This document shows, piece after piece, positions 38,951-50,382 of a DNA stretch of 64,000 nucleotides; the stretch's first letter is position 1, and each line of letters starts with the position of its first letter. This stretch comes from Paraconiothyrium sp. Pb-2020 (Eukaryota; Ascomycota; Dothideomycetes; Pleosporales; Didymosphaeriaceae). The stretch is from NCBI GenBank assembly GCA_022419385.1, contig JAJUBI010000010.1, positions 248,001-312,000 on the forward strand, read 5' to 3'. Position numbers and translations under genes: made by a program. The notes under the pieces are model-generated. The model was not told where the DNA came from, did not search any database, and worked only from the letters and a program-made list of their open reading frames with translations.

Positions 38951-41416
38951 GACCTCGGTCGCAAGGCTCCTCCTGGCAACCAGAGTACCTCCACTCATTG
39001 GAAAGCGACACTAGAATCTGGCGCAAAAGTACCAGTTGATGTAGCCAACGAGCTGCTTCTTGCAGAATACAAGAGTATAGAAGACTTACGTGTAGGTACG
39101 AAAGGGTCTAGCTGACTGACTTTTGGTCTTTGGCGTGACTATCCTGGTACTTCATTACCATTGCCGAACTCGCCAGCTAGGTCAGCCACCAGCCATCCAA
39201 ACGCGCGTTCGAGCGGCGAGGGCCGTTGATGGCTATGGCTCTTCTCTCTGGAGGGTGATCGTTTGTGGCATCTATATCGATAGCTTCCAGCGTCATGAAC
39301 TGCCCGAGTCAATTCGATTTCGGAAGATCGAAGCCTGTTCACGTCCCCCAGAGAGGAGGTCACCAGGACGCGAACTGATCTGCGACGGCCAGAGGCGCTG
39401 GAGCTGCAGGCATCTTAGCCTCGACTACTCTCATGAAGGCTCCCCACCTAGTACGAACACAATGTACTCACGGTAAATAGTCTGGCCCGGAATCTGGAAA
39501 GGAAGCGCACTCCAGGACTCCCAGACCACAGGCCACCAACAGGTATCACTGGCTACACTGAACAAGAGATGTAGTCAGTCATTACGGAGTTGGTCTGCAA
39601 CTACCTACTCCAAGTGTACCAGGCAGCTCGATCTCACCATGATAAAGGCCGGTTAGACGATGGGTGTGGTTTGCGCTCATGAATCGAGGCATGATAAAGC
39701 TGTTTGGTTGCATCGTCTGCGATGGGCTTTCAGCACCTCGGGTCCTCGCTCTAGACAAGCACGGGCGGGATGGTCCTGCCAAGCTGTATGCTGGCAATGG
39801 ATGTACGATCCGAAAAGAAGCGCAGCACAAAGACTTGGGAAACAAGGAGTGGAGGCAGAGTAGAGGGTGACGCTGGGATGCAGTGTTTGACAAAGGGGAA
39901 TCCAGCTTTGCATGGGCGTGGCGCTACGGTCCACCTGTGGCAAAGTACAAAGCTTGCGAGCATGCTCATGATGAGGCACCGAAGTTCGATCACAGAGTGA
40001 GTCTTGATTTCGACGGTTGTTTCTTACCCTGCACGATGTGATCGTGTCAGGCGTACGCTTGGTAATTGCGATGTATCGCGTGACCTCCCTTCGATTTCGG
40101 CCGGCACTGCTGAAGCGAGAAGCTATCTCGTGGTCGAAGAAGTATCGATGCGAATATTCCAAAGACCCTTCGAGAGTAAACCTGGTATCCTCATTATGCT
40201 CTCGGCTTTTCCATCCAGTAGTATCTCAAAGGTTCCAACACTATCCAGGTCGCTCTCAGCAATGGCAGCGAGCAAACAGAGGTGATTGTATGCGTGTCTA
40301 CAAACTAACCCTGCACCCGACCTCTATCTCATTGCCATGGGTCACGGGTCCTTGCTCAAAGTATGCTCCTCGCCTACATAAATGGCTTAGAATGCCTTTC
40401 CCCACGTATTCTCACTGCAGTCGAATCAACAGAACCCAGATCTCAAAACCTATCAACTCGGTGTCCACGGCCCCTCTCAATATCACGGCATCTAAAGCAC
40501 GCAGTATCTTCCACCTATAGGAGATGAAGGCCATACCTCAATTCATCGCTATCACACTTATTTTCTATGCCATCGTCCACCTATGCGAGGTGTATGCCAT
40601 ACTCCGTTTTATCGTGCTCACACTTATGGTCTTTGCCATCTTCCTTTACAGCTTCTTAACCGTAATGTTGGGCATTTCGCTATTGCCATAGTTCTAATGG
40701 CTCAAAATCGTTTAGTGCGCATCAATCAATCCTAGAAGACATTACCATTTTCCTAATTCACACCATTCCGAGGTACCTTTAGGACAATACCCTAGTTGTA
40801 GTTAATCATGTTAGCTCTACGGTTGGTCGAGCTCTTACGCCCGCTCGATATCTCAGAAATTCCGCCATCTATCTCAACCATCAAGTTACTAGCTTTATCT
40901 GATCGGTGATCTACCTTCGTTTAAGATCCAACAGCTCCAGCTCCTACTCGGACGTTATAGAACCCAACACGAAGAAGAATCTATCCCTTACACCGGCAGT
41001 AGCCTTTTGGGTTAAAATAATACAATCTAGAATAGACCCGAACACATTATTAATAAAGAAACTCAGAAACGGGACTTCTCCTATCTTTCCTTACCAGGCT
41101 ACCTCAACTTTGTCTAAACGCCCATTACATATCCACGCGATAGGGGGCTTCGTATATTTGCAGACGTATTTGACATCCTCTTTAACATTTCCTATAAAAC
41201 TGTTTTGGCAGCCTGTAACAACCTCTATATGATAGTCGCGTATATCTTCCCCATCTCCATTCGATAGATTAGGAGTCGTACTGCAACGGACGTTATGCAC
41301 TTATAATACATGGTCTAATTAGGCTCACATGTTCATTCACTATGCTTGGATACATAATGTTACTATTGTGTACTCACTACCTATGGTAGGTGCTCTCTAC
41401 GCCCACCTACGGAAGC
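38951..41416. other. No supported gene
   Basis: Open frames of 60-170 codons lie on both strands (for example 39677-40162 minus and 40017-40520 plus) but overlap one another. None shows a domain, intron signals or a preferred start. Nothing else was recognised. Confidence 0.4.
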
Positions 41417-41424
41417 TATATAAA
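41417..41424 (+). promoter_or_regulatory. TATA-like element upstream of 41566 gene
   Basis: TATATAAA lies 142 bp before the ATG at 41566, followed by an A/C-rich leader with repeated CAAC, typical of fungal 5' leaders. Confidence 0.4.
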
Positions 41425-41565
41425 CTTCTTATGCTCTAATACCTTTATAATACAAACACCCACCACTCGAAGTCGGTAATACAACAACCTCAACAACTCG
41501 AATCAAAAAGACAACCCGGGTTCTAGAACAAGCCTCACCACGCCAGAGAGCACACCAGTAGAACC

Positions 41566-42804
41566 ATGACCTCTCACGACGAACAGCTGGAAGAACATCG
41601 TATACAACGTCATGAGGCCAACATGGAGCGTCTCGGAGAACTCTCAATGGATGAGAATGATGCGGGTGCCAGCATAAAGGCCGAACAAGAGCCTTTGAGG
41701 AACAACACAGGCTCTGTCGAATCAGGCATCGGGGACCCTATCACTGCTGTCCCCGGAACGCCATCACCTAGGCCCTCGGGTAGTGAGTACGAGACCGCCA
41801 CCGAATCGACCCCTGCACCGTCCTCCGCCCCTGCCACGACAGTCCAAGAAGAGCAACGTAGCGATGTGACTAGGATTCAATCACATAATCTTTCGGTCAA
41901 GCAGGCGATCTACCTTTCGTTCATCGCGAATGCGCGGATACGCTGGGCACTTGAAGAAGAGGGCACGACGACTAAGAAGCTCTTAGATGGGCTGGAAGAT
42001 TCCTTTCGGAAAGACAAGAGTCCTCCTGCTCTCCCTAATCTCGAGCTACATCATCGCGTCATGGAGGCGATCAAAAAGGACGAGAAGACCTATCCCTCTG
42101 GTTCGATGGGATTGCTGAAGAGCATAGGCTCTAATAGCATTCTACAGATGGTCCGTCCAGAGAAGGGTTTTAGCATTATTCTGGGCCAGTATCACGACCA
42201 TTTCCACGACTACGGCGCTGACGACTACCATTTCAAATACAGCAGTCACCACTCTATAGAACTTCAACTAGCTTGGGGTTGCAAGCTTAACGTATTCTCA
42301 GCAATCGACTTGAGCCTTAAAAAGCTCAAATGCGAAGTTGACGATGTGTCTCGAGCCTTGACCGAAGTGGCCTCTCTCGAGCTGCACCATGGAATGAATA
42401 ATGTTCTAAAAGGTCCTATTCGAACCCAAAGGAATGAACTCAACGACAAGCTACGGATACTTTCGGAAATGATCGTAAGCAGCACAAGGACGTTTATGGA
42501 GACGCTCCATACCTATAGGAACGACAATTCTCACGCATTGGATCGATCTGGCCTGAATAGTTCGATTGGAGAGGATGGTAGGTGCCGACCGGCTAAGCAC
42601 TCAGGTCCAATAAAGGGCAATACAGTCGAACTCGCAGTTGGCAAATATCGAAACTTTTACCTTACTGGTAGGCTGAGGTCTTATAACTTCACCCGTAAAG
42701 CAATTCTGAACCGTCCAGAAAATTATCGACTCAGCCAGGTAACATCCCTTTTACGGGTACTCATTCACAATAGAGCACTTGAACTTACGGAATCGTGCGC
42801 CTGA
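41566..42804 (+). CDS. Hypothetical protein with disordered N-terminus and helical core
   Basis: A 412-residue frame opens at an ATG in AACCATGACC. Residues 1-105 are Glu/Ser/Pro/Thr-rich and look disordered. From about residue 106 (SVKQAIYLSFIANARIRW) to 320 the sequence is amphipathic and probably helical, with a His/Tyr-rich patch around residues 208-225 (QYHDHFHDYGADDYHF). No known family is recognised. This build (low-complexity head, helical unknown core) is common among lineage-restricted ascomycete proteins. The last 70 residues contain two stretches with GTAGG...CAG or AAG borders that could be short introns, so the C-terminus is less certain. A TATA-like sequence lies upstream. Confidence 0.65.
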   Translation: MTSHDEQLEEHRIQRHEANMERLGELSMDENDAGASIKAEQEPLRNNTGSVESGIGDPITAVPGTPSPRPSGSEYETATESTPAPSSAPATTVQEEQRSDVTRIQSHNLSVKQAIYLSFIANARIRWALEEEGTTTKKLLDGLEDSFRKDKSPPALPNLELHHRVMEAIKKDEKTYPSGSMGLLKSIGSNSILQMVRPEKGFSIILGQYHDHFHDYGADDYHFKYSSHHSIELQLAWGCKLNVFSAIDLSLKKLKCEVDDVSRALTEVASLELHHGMNNVLKGPIRTQRNELNDKLRILSEMIVSSTRTFMETLHTYRNDNSHALDRSGLNSSIGEDGRCRPAKHSGPIKGNTVELAVGKYRNFYLTGRLRSYNFTRKAILNRPENYRLSQVTSLLRVLIHNRALELTESCA

Positions 42805-43269
42805 GTTCGGGATCTATCGTGAACTTTTCCTTTTGTTTGGATTATGCTTCTATGCGAGCAGCGTGCGATCGTTCCATGAATCTGTGTGCTCTAGTTTCCT
42901 AGTTATAATATATTGCTTTTTATAGATACTACTCTTCCAAATGGGTGACTTTTACATGATCAGTAGTCTTAGTGGAATTCCTTCAACACTACCGTTCGCA
43001 AAATTGATATTCCGGCGATAGCAATTTCCGGAACTCAAGCTTGCGGGCTGGTTTAATGACTTGACCATCTCGGATTTGGGGCGTACGGGCTGATGTGTTG
43101 TCCTGTTCACCCCGGGCCTAAGGTTGGAAAACTCATCGAAGCCGGCAAACATCTTGTTCACCTTCACCGATCACGTGGCGACGCAATCATGGAATTTGTC
43201 AATCGTTTGCGACCGACTCTTGTAAACTCACCCACTTTCAAAACCAATGCCCGTATCCACACGCCACCC

Positions 43270-44080
43270 ATGGCAGAAAACTACGAAGACGCGAGATGCG
43301 CGGAAATTGACAATCTCGCGGCCCACTCAACATCTTCTCTTCCCCTAAGCGTCATACGGGAAGATTGGAATCTAGCGAGCAAAAAGTACAGCAGCGCCGG
43401 GAATGCTAACAGGAATTTGAGAAGCCTAAAAGCACAGGAGTCTGTTTTCCGGCACGCAGCCGCGGGACAATCTGTCTGTACGTGAATGTCCAGCTTTCCA
43501 CAGAGGCGGTGCCCGTGTCGTGCATGTTCATCGCTAACGAGGTCAGTGCAACACCTCAAAACCCTGAAAGACTCTCATTGGGACATTGATCTCCCTGCAC
43601 TGGGTAACGCGTTCGAATTCGCGAATCTTCTGGTGCGTACTCATCGCTGCAATACAACGGCGATACTGACTTCCTCTACAGGAGCAAGAGTTCACGAAAT
43701 CCCTTGCAGATCTTCCGCAACGAGCGAGCCTCCTCCCATGGGAGACTGCAAGGGCAGCGATCAATGCCGCCCGCGAAGCCCGTCGTAAGAGCATGAACGC
43801 AAGAGTTCTCACGATGAATGAGTCTTGGCTCTCACAGGACGTCGAACAGGCTGCCGACATGATAGGCATTCCACCCGCCCGTAGATTCGTGGAGCAGCCC
43901 CATTCGAAGAAGGAGCAGCCTGCAGAGACTCTAGTGAGAAAGCCGAGGGTTCCTTCGCGAACCACAACCGCGTTGAAGTGCAGGCGAGGACGCGGTCAGG
44001 TGCCGAGGTCCACCAAACGAGGCTCGGGAGATACAACGCGCGTTTCGAAGAGGGCTGTCTTGGGTGAATTGCCATTCTGA
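43270..44080 (+). CDS. Three-exon hypothetical helical, basic-tailed protein
   Basis: The model joins three frames by two good introns: 43478-43546 (GTACGT...GCTAAC...CAG, phase 1, 69 bp) and 43633-43681 (GTGCGT...CTGAC...ACAG, phase 0, 49 bp). It gives 230 residues ending at TGA 44080. The ATG at 43270 (CACCCATGGC) was chosen; in-frame ATGs at 43093 and 43189 are alternatives. The middle is helical with charged heptad-like spacing (FTKSLADLPQRASLLPWETA). The last 60 residues are Arg/Lys/Thr-rich and could bind nucleic acid or enter the nucleus. No family is recognised. The fit of both intron phases is the main evidence that this is a real gene. Confidence 0.6.
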
Positions 44081-44469
44081 TAACAGTACGCCCTGTGTCT
44101 GACGCAGTTGGAAGCTAGGTTCACCTTTGACACCACACGGTGCAAGGCCAACAAGATTTCTATGCGGTACTCTTACAGTTCATACTACATAGTATCCATA
44201 TTTGCAGCTATCTCAATGATGGAGCGTTGGGGTTCGATGCGACGGTCTGGATTCTACTACGCCTATGCAGCAATGCCGATTTATTGTAGGCGGGTTCACG
44301 GCGAAGTATCCGCCGTCACGGCATGTACGTCATAAGCAGTGACCTGCCTGGCGCGACCACGTCGCACGTCCTGCTCAGATCACAATATATCGTTCTTGCA
44401 TAACCCATTTTGAGGAAGATGCTGTCCTCCGAGTAGAATATGCTCATGTGCCTCTATTAAGATCATGCG

Positions 44470-45690
44470 CTAGGAAGTCTTCTCACCGTCCTTAGTCCAA
44501 ACGAAGTCCAATCGCACCGCAAGCGACGCAAGTTCGATGACCCTGTACGTCCCGGGCAGTTCAAAGTATCGCCTCGCAAGCCCCTCTTTGGTCTCTCCCG
44601 GACGACGCGCCGTGTCAAATCTCCAAAAACAGCACCTCACATCGTCCAGCACAAGCTTTTCCAACCTTTCGTGTCGCCTGATGAAGCTGCGTAGAATGTT
44701 GATGCGTGATCCGATCGTTCCCGATTTCAAGCGTAGTATCTTCAAGTTCGGGTAGTGCTCAAGTAGAATTGCGAACAGGGCCTGCGACTGGGTCAAGCCG
44801 AGTGTGTTCTGGCCCTTCATTACAGAGTCCCCATGTTCGACAGTGCGAAAGGTCAGGGACTTGAGCTTGGGCGCTGAAGCCACGGCAGCCATGAATTTCG
44901 AGGCGTAGCTTGGACCCGATGGGTTGCTAAGCAGCCAGCAGTGGAGCTGCAAAGCCTCCACCTCTTGCAAAGCTGACGTGAACAGGCCCAGCATTGGTGG
45001 TCTGCCCGCTATTCGTGATGAGAAAGCCCAGCGCTCTGGCAAGAGGGAAAGCTTCGGCACTGACAGATGAGCATCTCGCATCGCTCCAAGGACTCTCTTG
45101 AGACACCGAATGTCTCGTGGGTCGGGCGGCATAAGCTGCGCTTGATCAATAGCTTCGGGAATTATCGGACGCAATCCAGAGTTTGATAGATCGATCAATT
45201 GCACCTCTTGCAGATTTCCGAATTCTCGAAGGCGACTGAAGATTGCAGTAAGGCGTGTGTGCCTGGCCCGTTCAACTTCGCTGGACTCTTCTGATGACGC
45301 ATCTCCATTGCTATCATCTCCAAAAGACGTCTCCTCGTCGGAGTCGGGTTCCCGCCAAGCCTCCCCGCCGACAAGGTGCTCTCTCCTGGATTCTCCCTTT
45401 GACAAATCCAACTCCCCGAATTCGTCGACATACAAAGCGACCCTGCTAACGACTTTTCCAAATGCTGGTTGTTTGACTACGGCTATGGCGCGATCTAGGC
45501 TGTAATCGCTGTTGATGAGGATCGGCAAGCGAGGAAACACTGTCGTAGCGTAGGTCCTGTTCACGTCTTCGGCTAGCTTGCGGCAGACAAGTCTGAGATG
45601 GCATATCTCCTTGATCTCGAGAAAGGCAGCTATATGCTCCACGAGCTCCGTCGGGATGTTCACCAATGTGCACATGCTTCTGCTGGCCAT
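44470..45690 (-). CDS. F-box domain protein
   Basis: A single 406-codon exon. Residues 8-50 (starting TLVNIPTELVEHIAAFLEI, then HLRLVCRKLAEDV) form a typical F-box, the segment that docks on Skp1 in SCF ubiquitin ligases. An acidic Ser/Glu/Asp-rich loop lies around residues 112-140. The remainder alternates Leu-rich short strands and helices, as in the degenerate leucine-rich regions of many ascomycete F-box proteins, which would select substrates. Length is usual for that class. The start was chosen because the F-box sits directly behind it. The substrate is unknown. The next gene upstream on the same strand (46323-47727) also has ubiquitin-linked motifs. Confidence 0.85.
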   Translation of the reverse strand: MASRSMCTLVNIPTELVEHIAAFLEIKEICHLRLVCRKLAEDVNRTYATTVFPRLPILINSDYSLDRAIAVVKQPAFGKVVSRVALYVDEFGELDLSKGESRREHLVGGEAWREPDSDEETSFGDDSNGDASSEESSEVERARHTRLTAIFSRLREFGNLQEVQLIDLSNSGLRPIIPEAIDQAQLMPPDPRDIRCLKRVLGAMRDAHLSVPKLSLLPERWAFSSRIAGRPPMLGLFTSALQEVEALQLHCWLLSNPSGPSYASKFMAAVASAPKLKSLTFRTVEHGDSVMKGQNTLGLTQSQALFAILLEHYPNLKILRLKSGTIGSRINILRSFIRRHERLEKLVLDDVRCCFWRFDTARRPGETKEGLARRYFELPGTYRVIELASLAVRLDFVWTKDGEKTS

Positions 45691-46322
45691 GCCGTAGAAT
45701 CGATATTGCTGCGCCAGGCAGTGAGGATGATTTTTCGTAAGCCGTGGTGCGATATGGTAGCAGAAAGAAGGGAGAGCTCTGCCGCAGCTGCCTAGCTACG
45801 AGTGACGTTGCTTACCCACGCACGTTGTGGTCCGAGCGCTGCTAGGGGCCAATCAGCGTAGGTTGACTCCGATCGCGACGTTGAACAAGTAGCCAACGAG
45901 CGCTCGATCGATTTAACAGGCAACGAGATTCAGGAGCAATACAAAGGACTATCGTGATACATTAAGGTCATGAGTATAATCTACATTGTGATGCGCGGGC
46001 TGATCGACCGCGAGATGCAACCGCCTCTCCAAACGCACTCTGTCGATACAACCAAGAGCGATATACCGTGAAATCGACAAGTCTCCCTGCAGTCGATAAC
46101 GCCTGATCAGATGTTGGAGATGAAGCCGCGGCGAACTTCGAATCATGCTAAATGCGGTAGGAAAGTGCGACAAGTGGACAATCGTTGCCGCCCTACCAAA
46201 CGAGAACCCCGAATACAAGCCAGACGTCTCTGACGTAAGATCTCTCTTCTCTGATCTCTTTCCTGGCAACTTTGACCACCGCGTGATCGCTTACTCTACC
46301 CTCCCACTTGCGGCCATGCTGC

Positions 46323-47727
46323 TCAATCAATCCTGTGATGTGCGCGCAGTGTGCCGCTGCGCACCACTGCGATGCCGTCTTCTCCCCTCTTTATGCAGGG
46401 GCATTTTAGACCCAACTCCGCCCCTTCTTCTATCGCCGCCTTCTGACCTTCGTACACATTCAAGCAAGTCTCGCAGACCAGACACGTGTTGCAACGCAGT
46501 CGCTTGTACTGCTCTACTGGCCGATAGTCGCCACAAACGAAGCAATCGATTCGGTAGATCAAGTCGAAACCTTGATTTATCCAGTGGTGCTCCGAGCACA
46601 TGCCGTTGGAAGGAAGACAGCTTCGGTGTACGAGCTATCTCGTTAGCAACTGCTAAAATAAGGGGGCTGGGACTCGGTGTAGCACTCACGCCATGACAAT
46701 CGCGGAAATGAGCGATAGGGAAGCTGTCCACGTCAAATGTGCGGTTGCAGACCAGGCAATCGATCATGTCGAAGGGCAGATGGTCGGGCTGTGTCCTCGT
46801 CGTGCGTGTGGTAGGGACTGAAGCTGTTGGAGGGGTTGCAGGTGTCGTGTTCCTGCCTCTCGTGGCTCTCGACCGCTTGCTCCTTCTGTCATCCTGATCC
46901 GTCAGAACTGCAGACCGCTTCCTGTCATCAGGCCGTGATGTGCGATCCGGTCCGGGATGAGCATCTTGGCCCATGTCTCGGCGGTCGTCTACTTGCTGTG
47001 AGGCGTTTCGGTTGTTCGTTCGCTCAGGTAGCTCCCTCTGCTCGCGGGCACGCGACCAACTGCGGGAAGATACCTCCTCAAGTTCGGCATCTACGTCGTG
47101 CCTCGATCTTCCCGAGCGAGTGACCAATTCATTCGGAGCTCGGTGCCTTGGCATACCCTCAAAGTTTGGCAGTCGAGAGTGGGAGAACCGAGATGCCGCG
47201 CTTGACGCCGACCTGGAGTCTTCCTGGTACAGGTCCAATATTCGCGGTTGGACAACCGGCCCACGAGGGATCCGACTTCGTCTAGGATAGCGGGGTGCGG
47301 CATCCTCTTCGTGGCCTGAGTGCCCTGGCCCGCTTTCCTGTCGATCGGTCATCGCAATCGCGGCTCGCGGTTCATCTTGCAGCGAGTTTTCGATGGCTTG
47401 CTCGATGTCGCGATTAAGAGCCTCAGTAGCCTCGTTTCGGAGTCGTGCCATGTGCTTGCGGTGCGACTTCAAAGAGAGCTCGATAGCCTTTTCGAGGTCA
47501 GGGTCGTACGACGGGTCTCGCTCATCCGAGTGATCGGTTTCATCGTCATCTCGACTCATCTCGCCGGACGCGAAGGACGTTGGCCTCGCGAGAGCTTCAT
47601 CTATGAGAGCGACATGGTCGGGAGGGTTATTGTCGGGAGGGTTATCGTCGAGAATCTCCTCTGAATCAGGGTTGTAGAGTGGGGTTCGCTCATACGAGCG
47701 CCGAGCATCATCGCGATGGTGGCTCAT
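46323..47727 (-). CDS. Tandem-UIM protein with C-terminal RING-like Cys/His region
   Basis: Two exons are joined by a 55-bp intron (46635-46689; GTGAGT...GCTAAC...ATAG, phase 0), giving 449 residues. Residues 76-88 (PDLEKAIELSLKS) and 106-118 (RDIEQAIENSLQD) both fit the ubiquitin-interacting motif, with Ala and Ser in place, spaced 30 residues apart by a charged helix-like linker. Residues about 120-320 are Arg/Asp/Ser-rich and disordered, with Lys/Arg clusters. The C-terminus holds CLVC, then CHGLVHRSC, then CFVC and a C-x2-C-x2-C-x2-C array ending in CPC, a zinc-binding RING- or TRIAD-like region. The intron creates the CHGLVHRSC motif. A ubiquitin-reading ligase or adaptor is the natural inference, not proven. 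The N-terminus shows an internal repeat. Confidence 0.75.
46635..46689 (-). other. Intron of the UIM/RING-like gene
   Basis: A 55-bp intron with GTGAGT donor, GCTAAC branch site and ATAG acceptor. If unspliced, the frame stays open for more than 100 codons but loses all the C-terminal Cys/His ligands, which is why splicing is favoured. Confidence 0.8.
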
Positions 47728-49737
47728 CTCGCAGAATACGGCAACCGCTCCCTGTGACCTTGGGCCTGATCTTTGGAAGTAGACCGGAGGTGACTTGATG
47801 CGAGCGGTGTAGCGAAGGGTCTTTTGGGGGCCCCAGAGAAAGCTCTCAGGTGTCGAAATCTGTGGTGGAACGCGTCTTCGGAAGGCGAGCTAGTGATACG
47901 TCTCGAGCTCGACGGATCGTAACTAACGAGAAGATGACAAAAGGTTGTATGAAAGATTGTTTAAACAGTTTCTTGACCGATGGAAGTGGGGGAAGCACGA
48001 TGGCGAGAAGTGCGACTCGGTGGTAGCCTGCTTTTGATTAATTCGAAGTGGGCTATTCTTTGGTCAGTGATAGACTTACAGTCAAGGCTCGCGCTCGGCT
48101 CGCGCTAATCACCAAATCCGCCGTGATCGTGACTGGTAGGAAGGTTGGGAGGGAAGGCACGAATGGCGATGGCAGCGACTTCAATCATAGTTGTACTGAG
48201 TTGATTTGTTTATTGCGGGCTGCCGCGATGTTTGCTTGTCTTCAAAGCTGCATGCCGCTTGTCCTGATGCAGATTGGACCAACACAGGTCATAACACCAC
48301 TATTCACATCGGCAAAAGTGTCAGCTTATTGCTAAAGGACGTCACTGGCTCTGGAGAGTCTTCGTGTTGCGCACCCTATTCTCGTTGCGATTGTCAAAGA
48401 ATCTAAGGTGGGTGGTGTTTGGATTGGCGAGTAGGCTGTTGGATGGCGAGGCAATTAGTTTCTTCGGATTGAGGTCCAACGAGGTCCGGCGAGGCCCGGA
48501 AAAGCAATCAACAAGAGTACTTCCTGCATCGAAAAAACTCGTTTGGGCAAAAGCGAGACCTGTGCAACACACGAAGCCTTGAGTAATAAGGGAATTTGGC
48601 CGAAGAGAGAGCACAAAACGCCTACGCCGACCAAGTAGATTCAGAGCAGTCGGTACGCGATAAAAAGGTGATCAAGGGCTCATGAATGCGCACATACCGC
48701 ACCCCTCTGTCGTCATGATTGCTACACTGTCGCATATCCTGTAATGCGTATGTCTTGGGCTCATGGAAAACAAGTCAAACTTACCCAAACTTGGGCTTAG
48801 ATCGGGAAGTGCATTGGGTAGTATGGGCGGGTAGCGGATAGATGTCATCTCACCTCAGTAGTCGAGGTTGTGGCAGAGCAATGCCGGTCGGCAGCCGCTA
48901 AGTCGGTCTTTGAACCTGGTGATGAACGGAGCCGTCTTGCCATCCAAGCGATTCTCATCAGCACCGTCAACTGCTCTCTATCGGTTGACGGTCATGCTAC
49001 CACCTAGGAGTACGCGCACGCCGACGGCTCGACGAGGTCAGAGCCAGCGGCACCGAGTTTTTGTCCCTCCGAACGTTCAAGCAGATCTGGCCAACCTTAC
49101 GGCGGAGGGTAGTCGCCATCTTGCCAGAATACGGAGCGTGCGTCGATAGCTTGCAACTGGGACATGGGGTTCGCCTGCCAGCTTCTTCTCGAATCGTCTG
49201 ATGTCCCTTTTCAGAAATTGTATTCTCGGCGGATGGATGCGGCGATAAGTGCGCTTGGTAGTAGACGCTGCGATGCGGCGACGCGCGGACCGGCTCAGCG
49301 CGGTGGAAAGGGATCGCAACGGTGGAGGGGCCGCTCTAGAGAGATGCGGGGGTTTGGGTCCGTAGAGAGTGGCTGTGCGCAATTAGATTCGACGCTGGCG
49401 CTGTGATGCCGTGAAAGTTATACCGTAGTTTTATACGCCCGCAGCGATCGCCCGTCGTCTTGCTGAGGTGCTGGGCAGCCCGTGTCCATGTTGGCGGCCG
49501 CGACTACCGCAGCGAGGGGAGCCATGAGGTGGCCTCGCAACAGATAAATACTGGATGAGATGGCGCTCTGGTCCTGGAGGATTCCAAAGCGCTCAGATGG
49601 GGAGAGTGGAGGAGCGATGTCGTCGGTGGAGCTGCGAGCGACTTGGGCGGCTCGGGGGCGGGCGCAGGCCAGCCTGATTGGTCGACGCCGAGGTAGCGCT
49701 CGCCCCACGGCCTACGTCACCGGTCGGCTCCCACACC
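47728..49737. other. No supported gene
   Basis: Several short frames are open on both strands (for example 48868-49149 plus; 49077-49382 and 49418-49708 minus), but no domain, intron or start evidence selects any of them. The stretch probably holds the promoter and leader of the UIM/RING-like gene at its left side. Confidence 0.4.
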
Positions 49738-50348
49738 ATGACCAACACGACGAGCAGAAGGATTACAGCCTTTGCGCCAGCACAATCTCAATCATATGGG
49801 AGATCCGCCCCAAGCAACAGCAGCACGCCCAAGACTCGTTCAACACCGACTCATTGCCTACCGGATGCTGGCGAACTCCCTTTGCTAACTCGCTACGCCT
49901 CACTCGCAGGATACATCTTTCCCTCGACCCACTACAGTGGCCCGCGCCTGTTCATCCTACGTTTGATACTCGGAACACGGACGATTGCTATTGCACTACT
50001 TCTCCCATCAGCTAGCAGCGGCCGCCTCGGCTGCCTTCTCCGTCGCATCCCGCCGCTTGCATGCAAGCAATATATAGAAGTGCCAATGATTCATGCCACG
50101 GCCGTCTTGGTACCGGGAATGTCATGGATGAAACGTCACGAGCCAGCATCAACTTCCACTCCTCTCCTCAGCGGACGGAATCGATTACTATCAGGCCTCC
50201 CAATCTTAATCTACCCGTCATGCGCACTACAATTTCCGATGGAAGACGGCTTGAATCATTCATCTCAGTTTGTGAGTCGTGCCGAGGCTTGATTCAAGCC
50301 CGTTTGTTCTATGTTTTCGAATTCCGCCCGTTAAATCATAGATTGTGA
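49738..50348 (+). CDS. Tentative spliced hypothetical gene
   Basis: An ATG in CACACCATGACC begins a Ser/Thr/Pro-rich frame (MTNTTSRRITAFAPAQ). A second coding-like frame runs from about 50077 to 50346 and contains FISVCESCRGLIQ. They are in different frames and no good intron joining them was found, so exon limits are not given. No family is recognised. The end overlaps a duplicated segment at 50271-50382. Confidence 0.25.
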
Positions 50349-50382
50349 GTCGTGCCGAGACTTGAGTCAAGCCCGTTTGTTC
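50271..50382 (+). repeat. 39-bp direct duplication, 73-bp period
   Basis: TGTGAGTCGTGCCGAGGCTT and the following 19 bp at 50271-50309 recur at 50344-50382 with two differences. A related GAATCA...TC segment precedes and follows both, which suggests a 73-bp tandem unit. Each copy contains a short inverted repeat (CTTGATTCAAG in the first). Confidence 0.8.

Noticed and set aside
46323..46690. Unspliced 466-residue reading of the UIM gene
   Set aside because: It reads through a perfect intron and replaces the Cys/His region by an Arg-rich stretch without ligands.
46145..46696. 183-codon plus-strand frame
   Set aside because: It is antisense to the Cys/His exon of the UIM/RING-like gene, whose splice sites and zinc ligands are far better supported.
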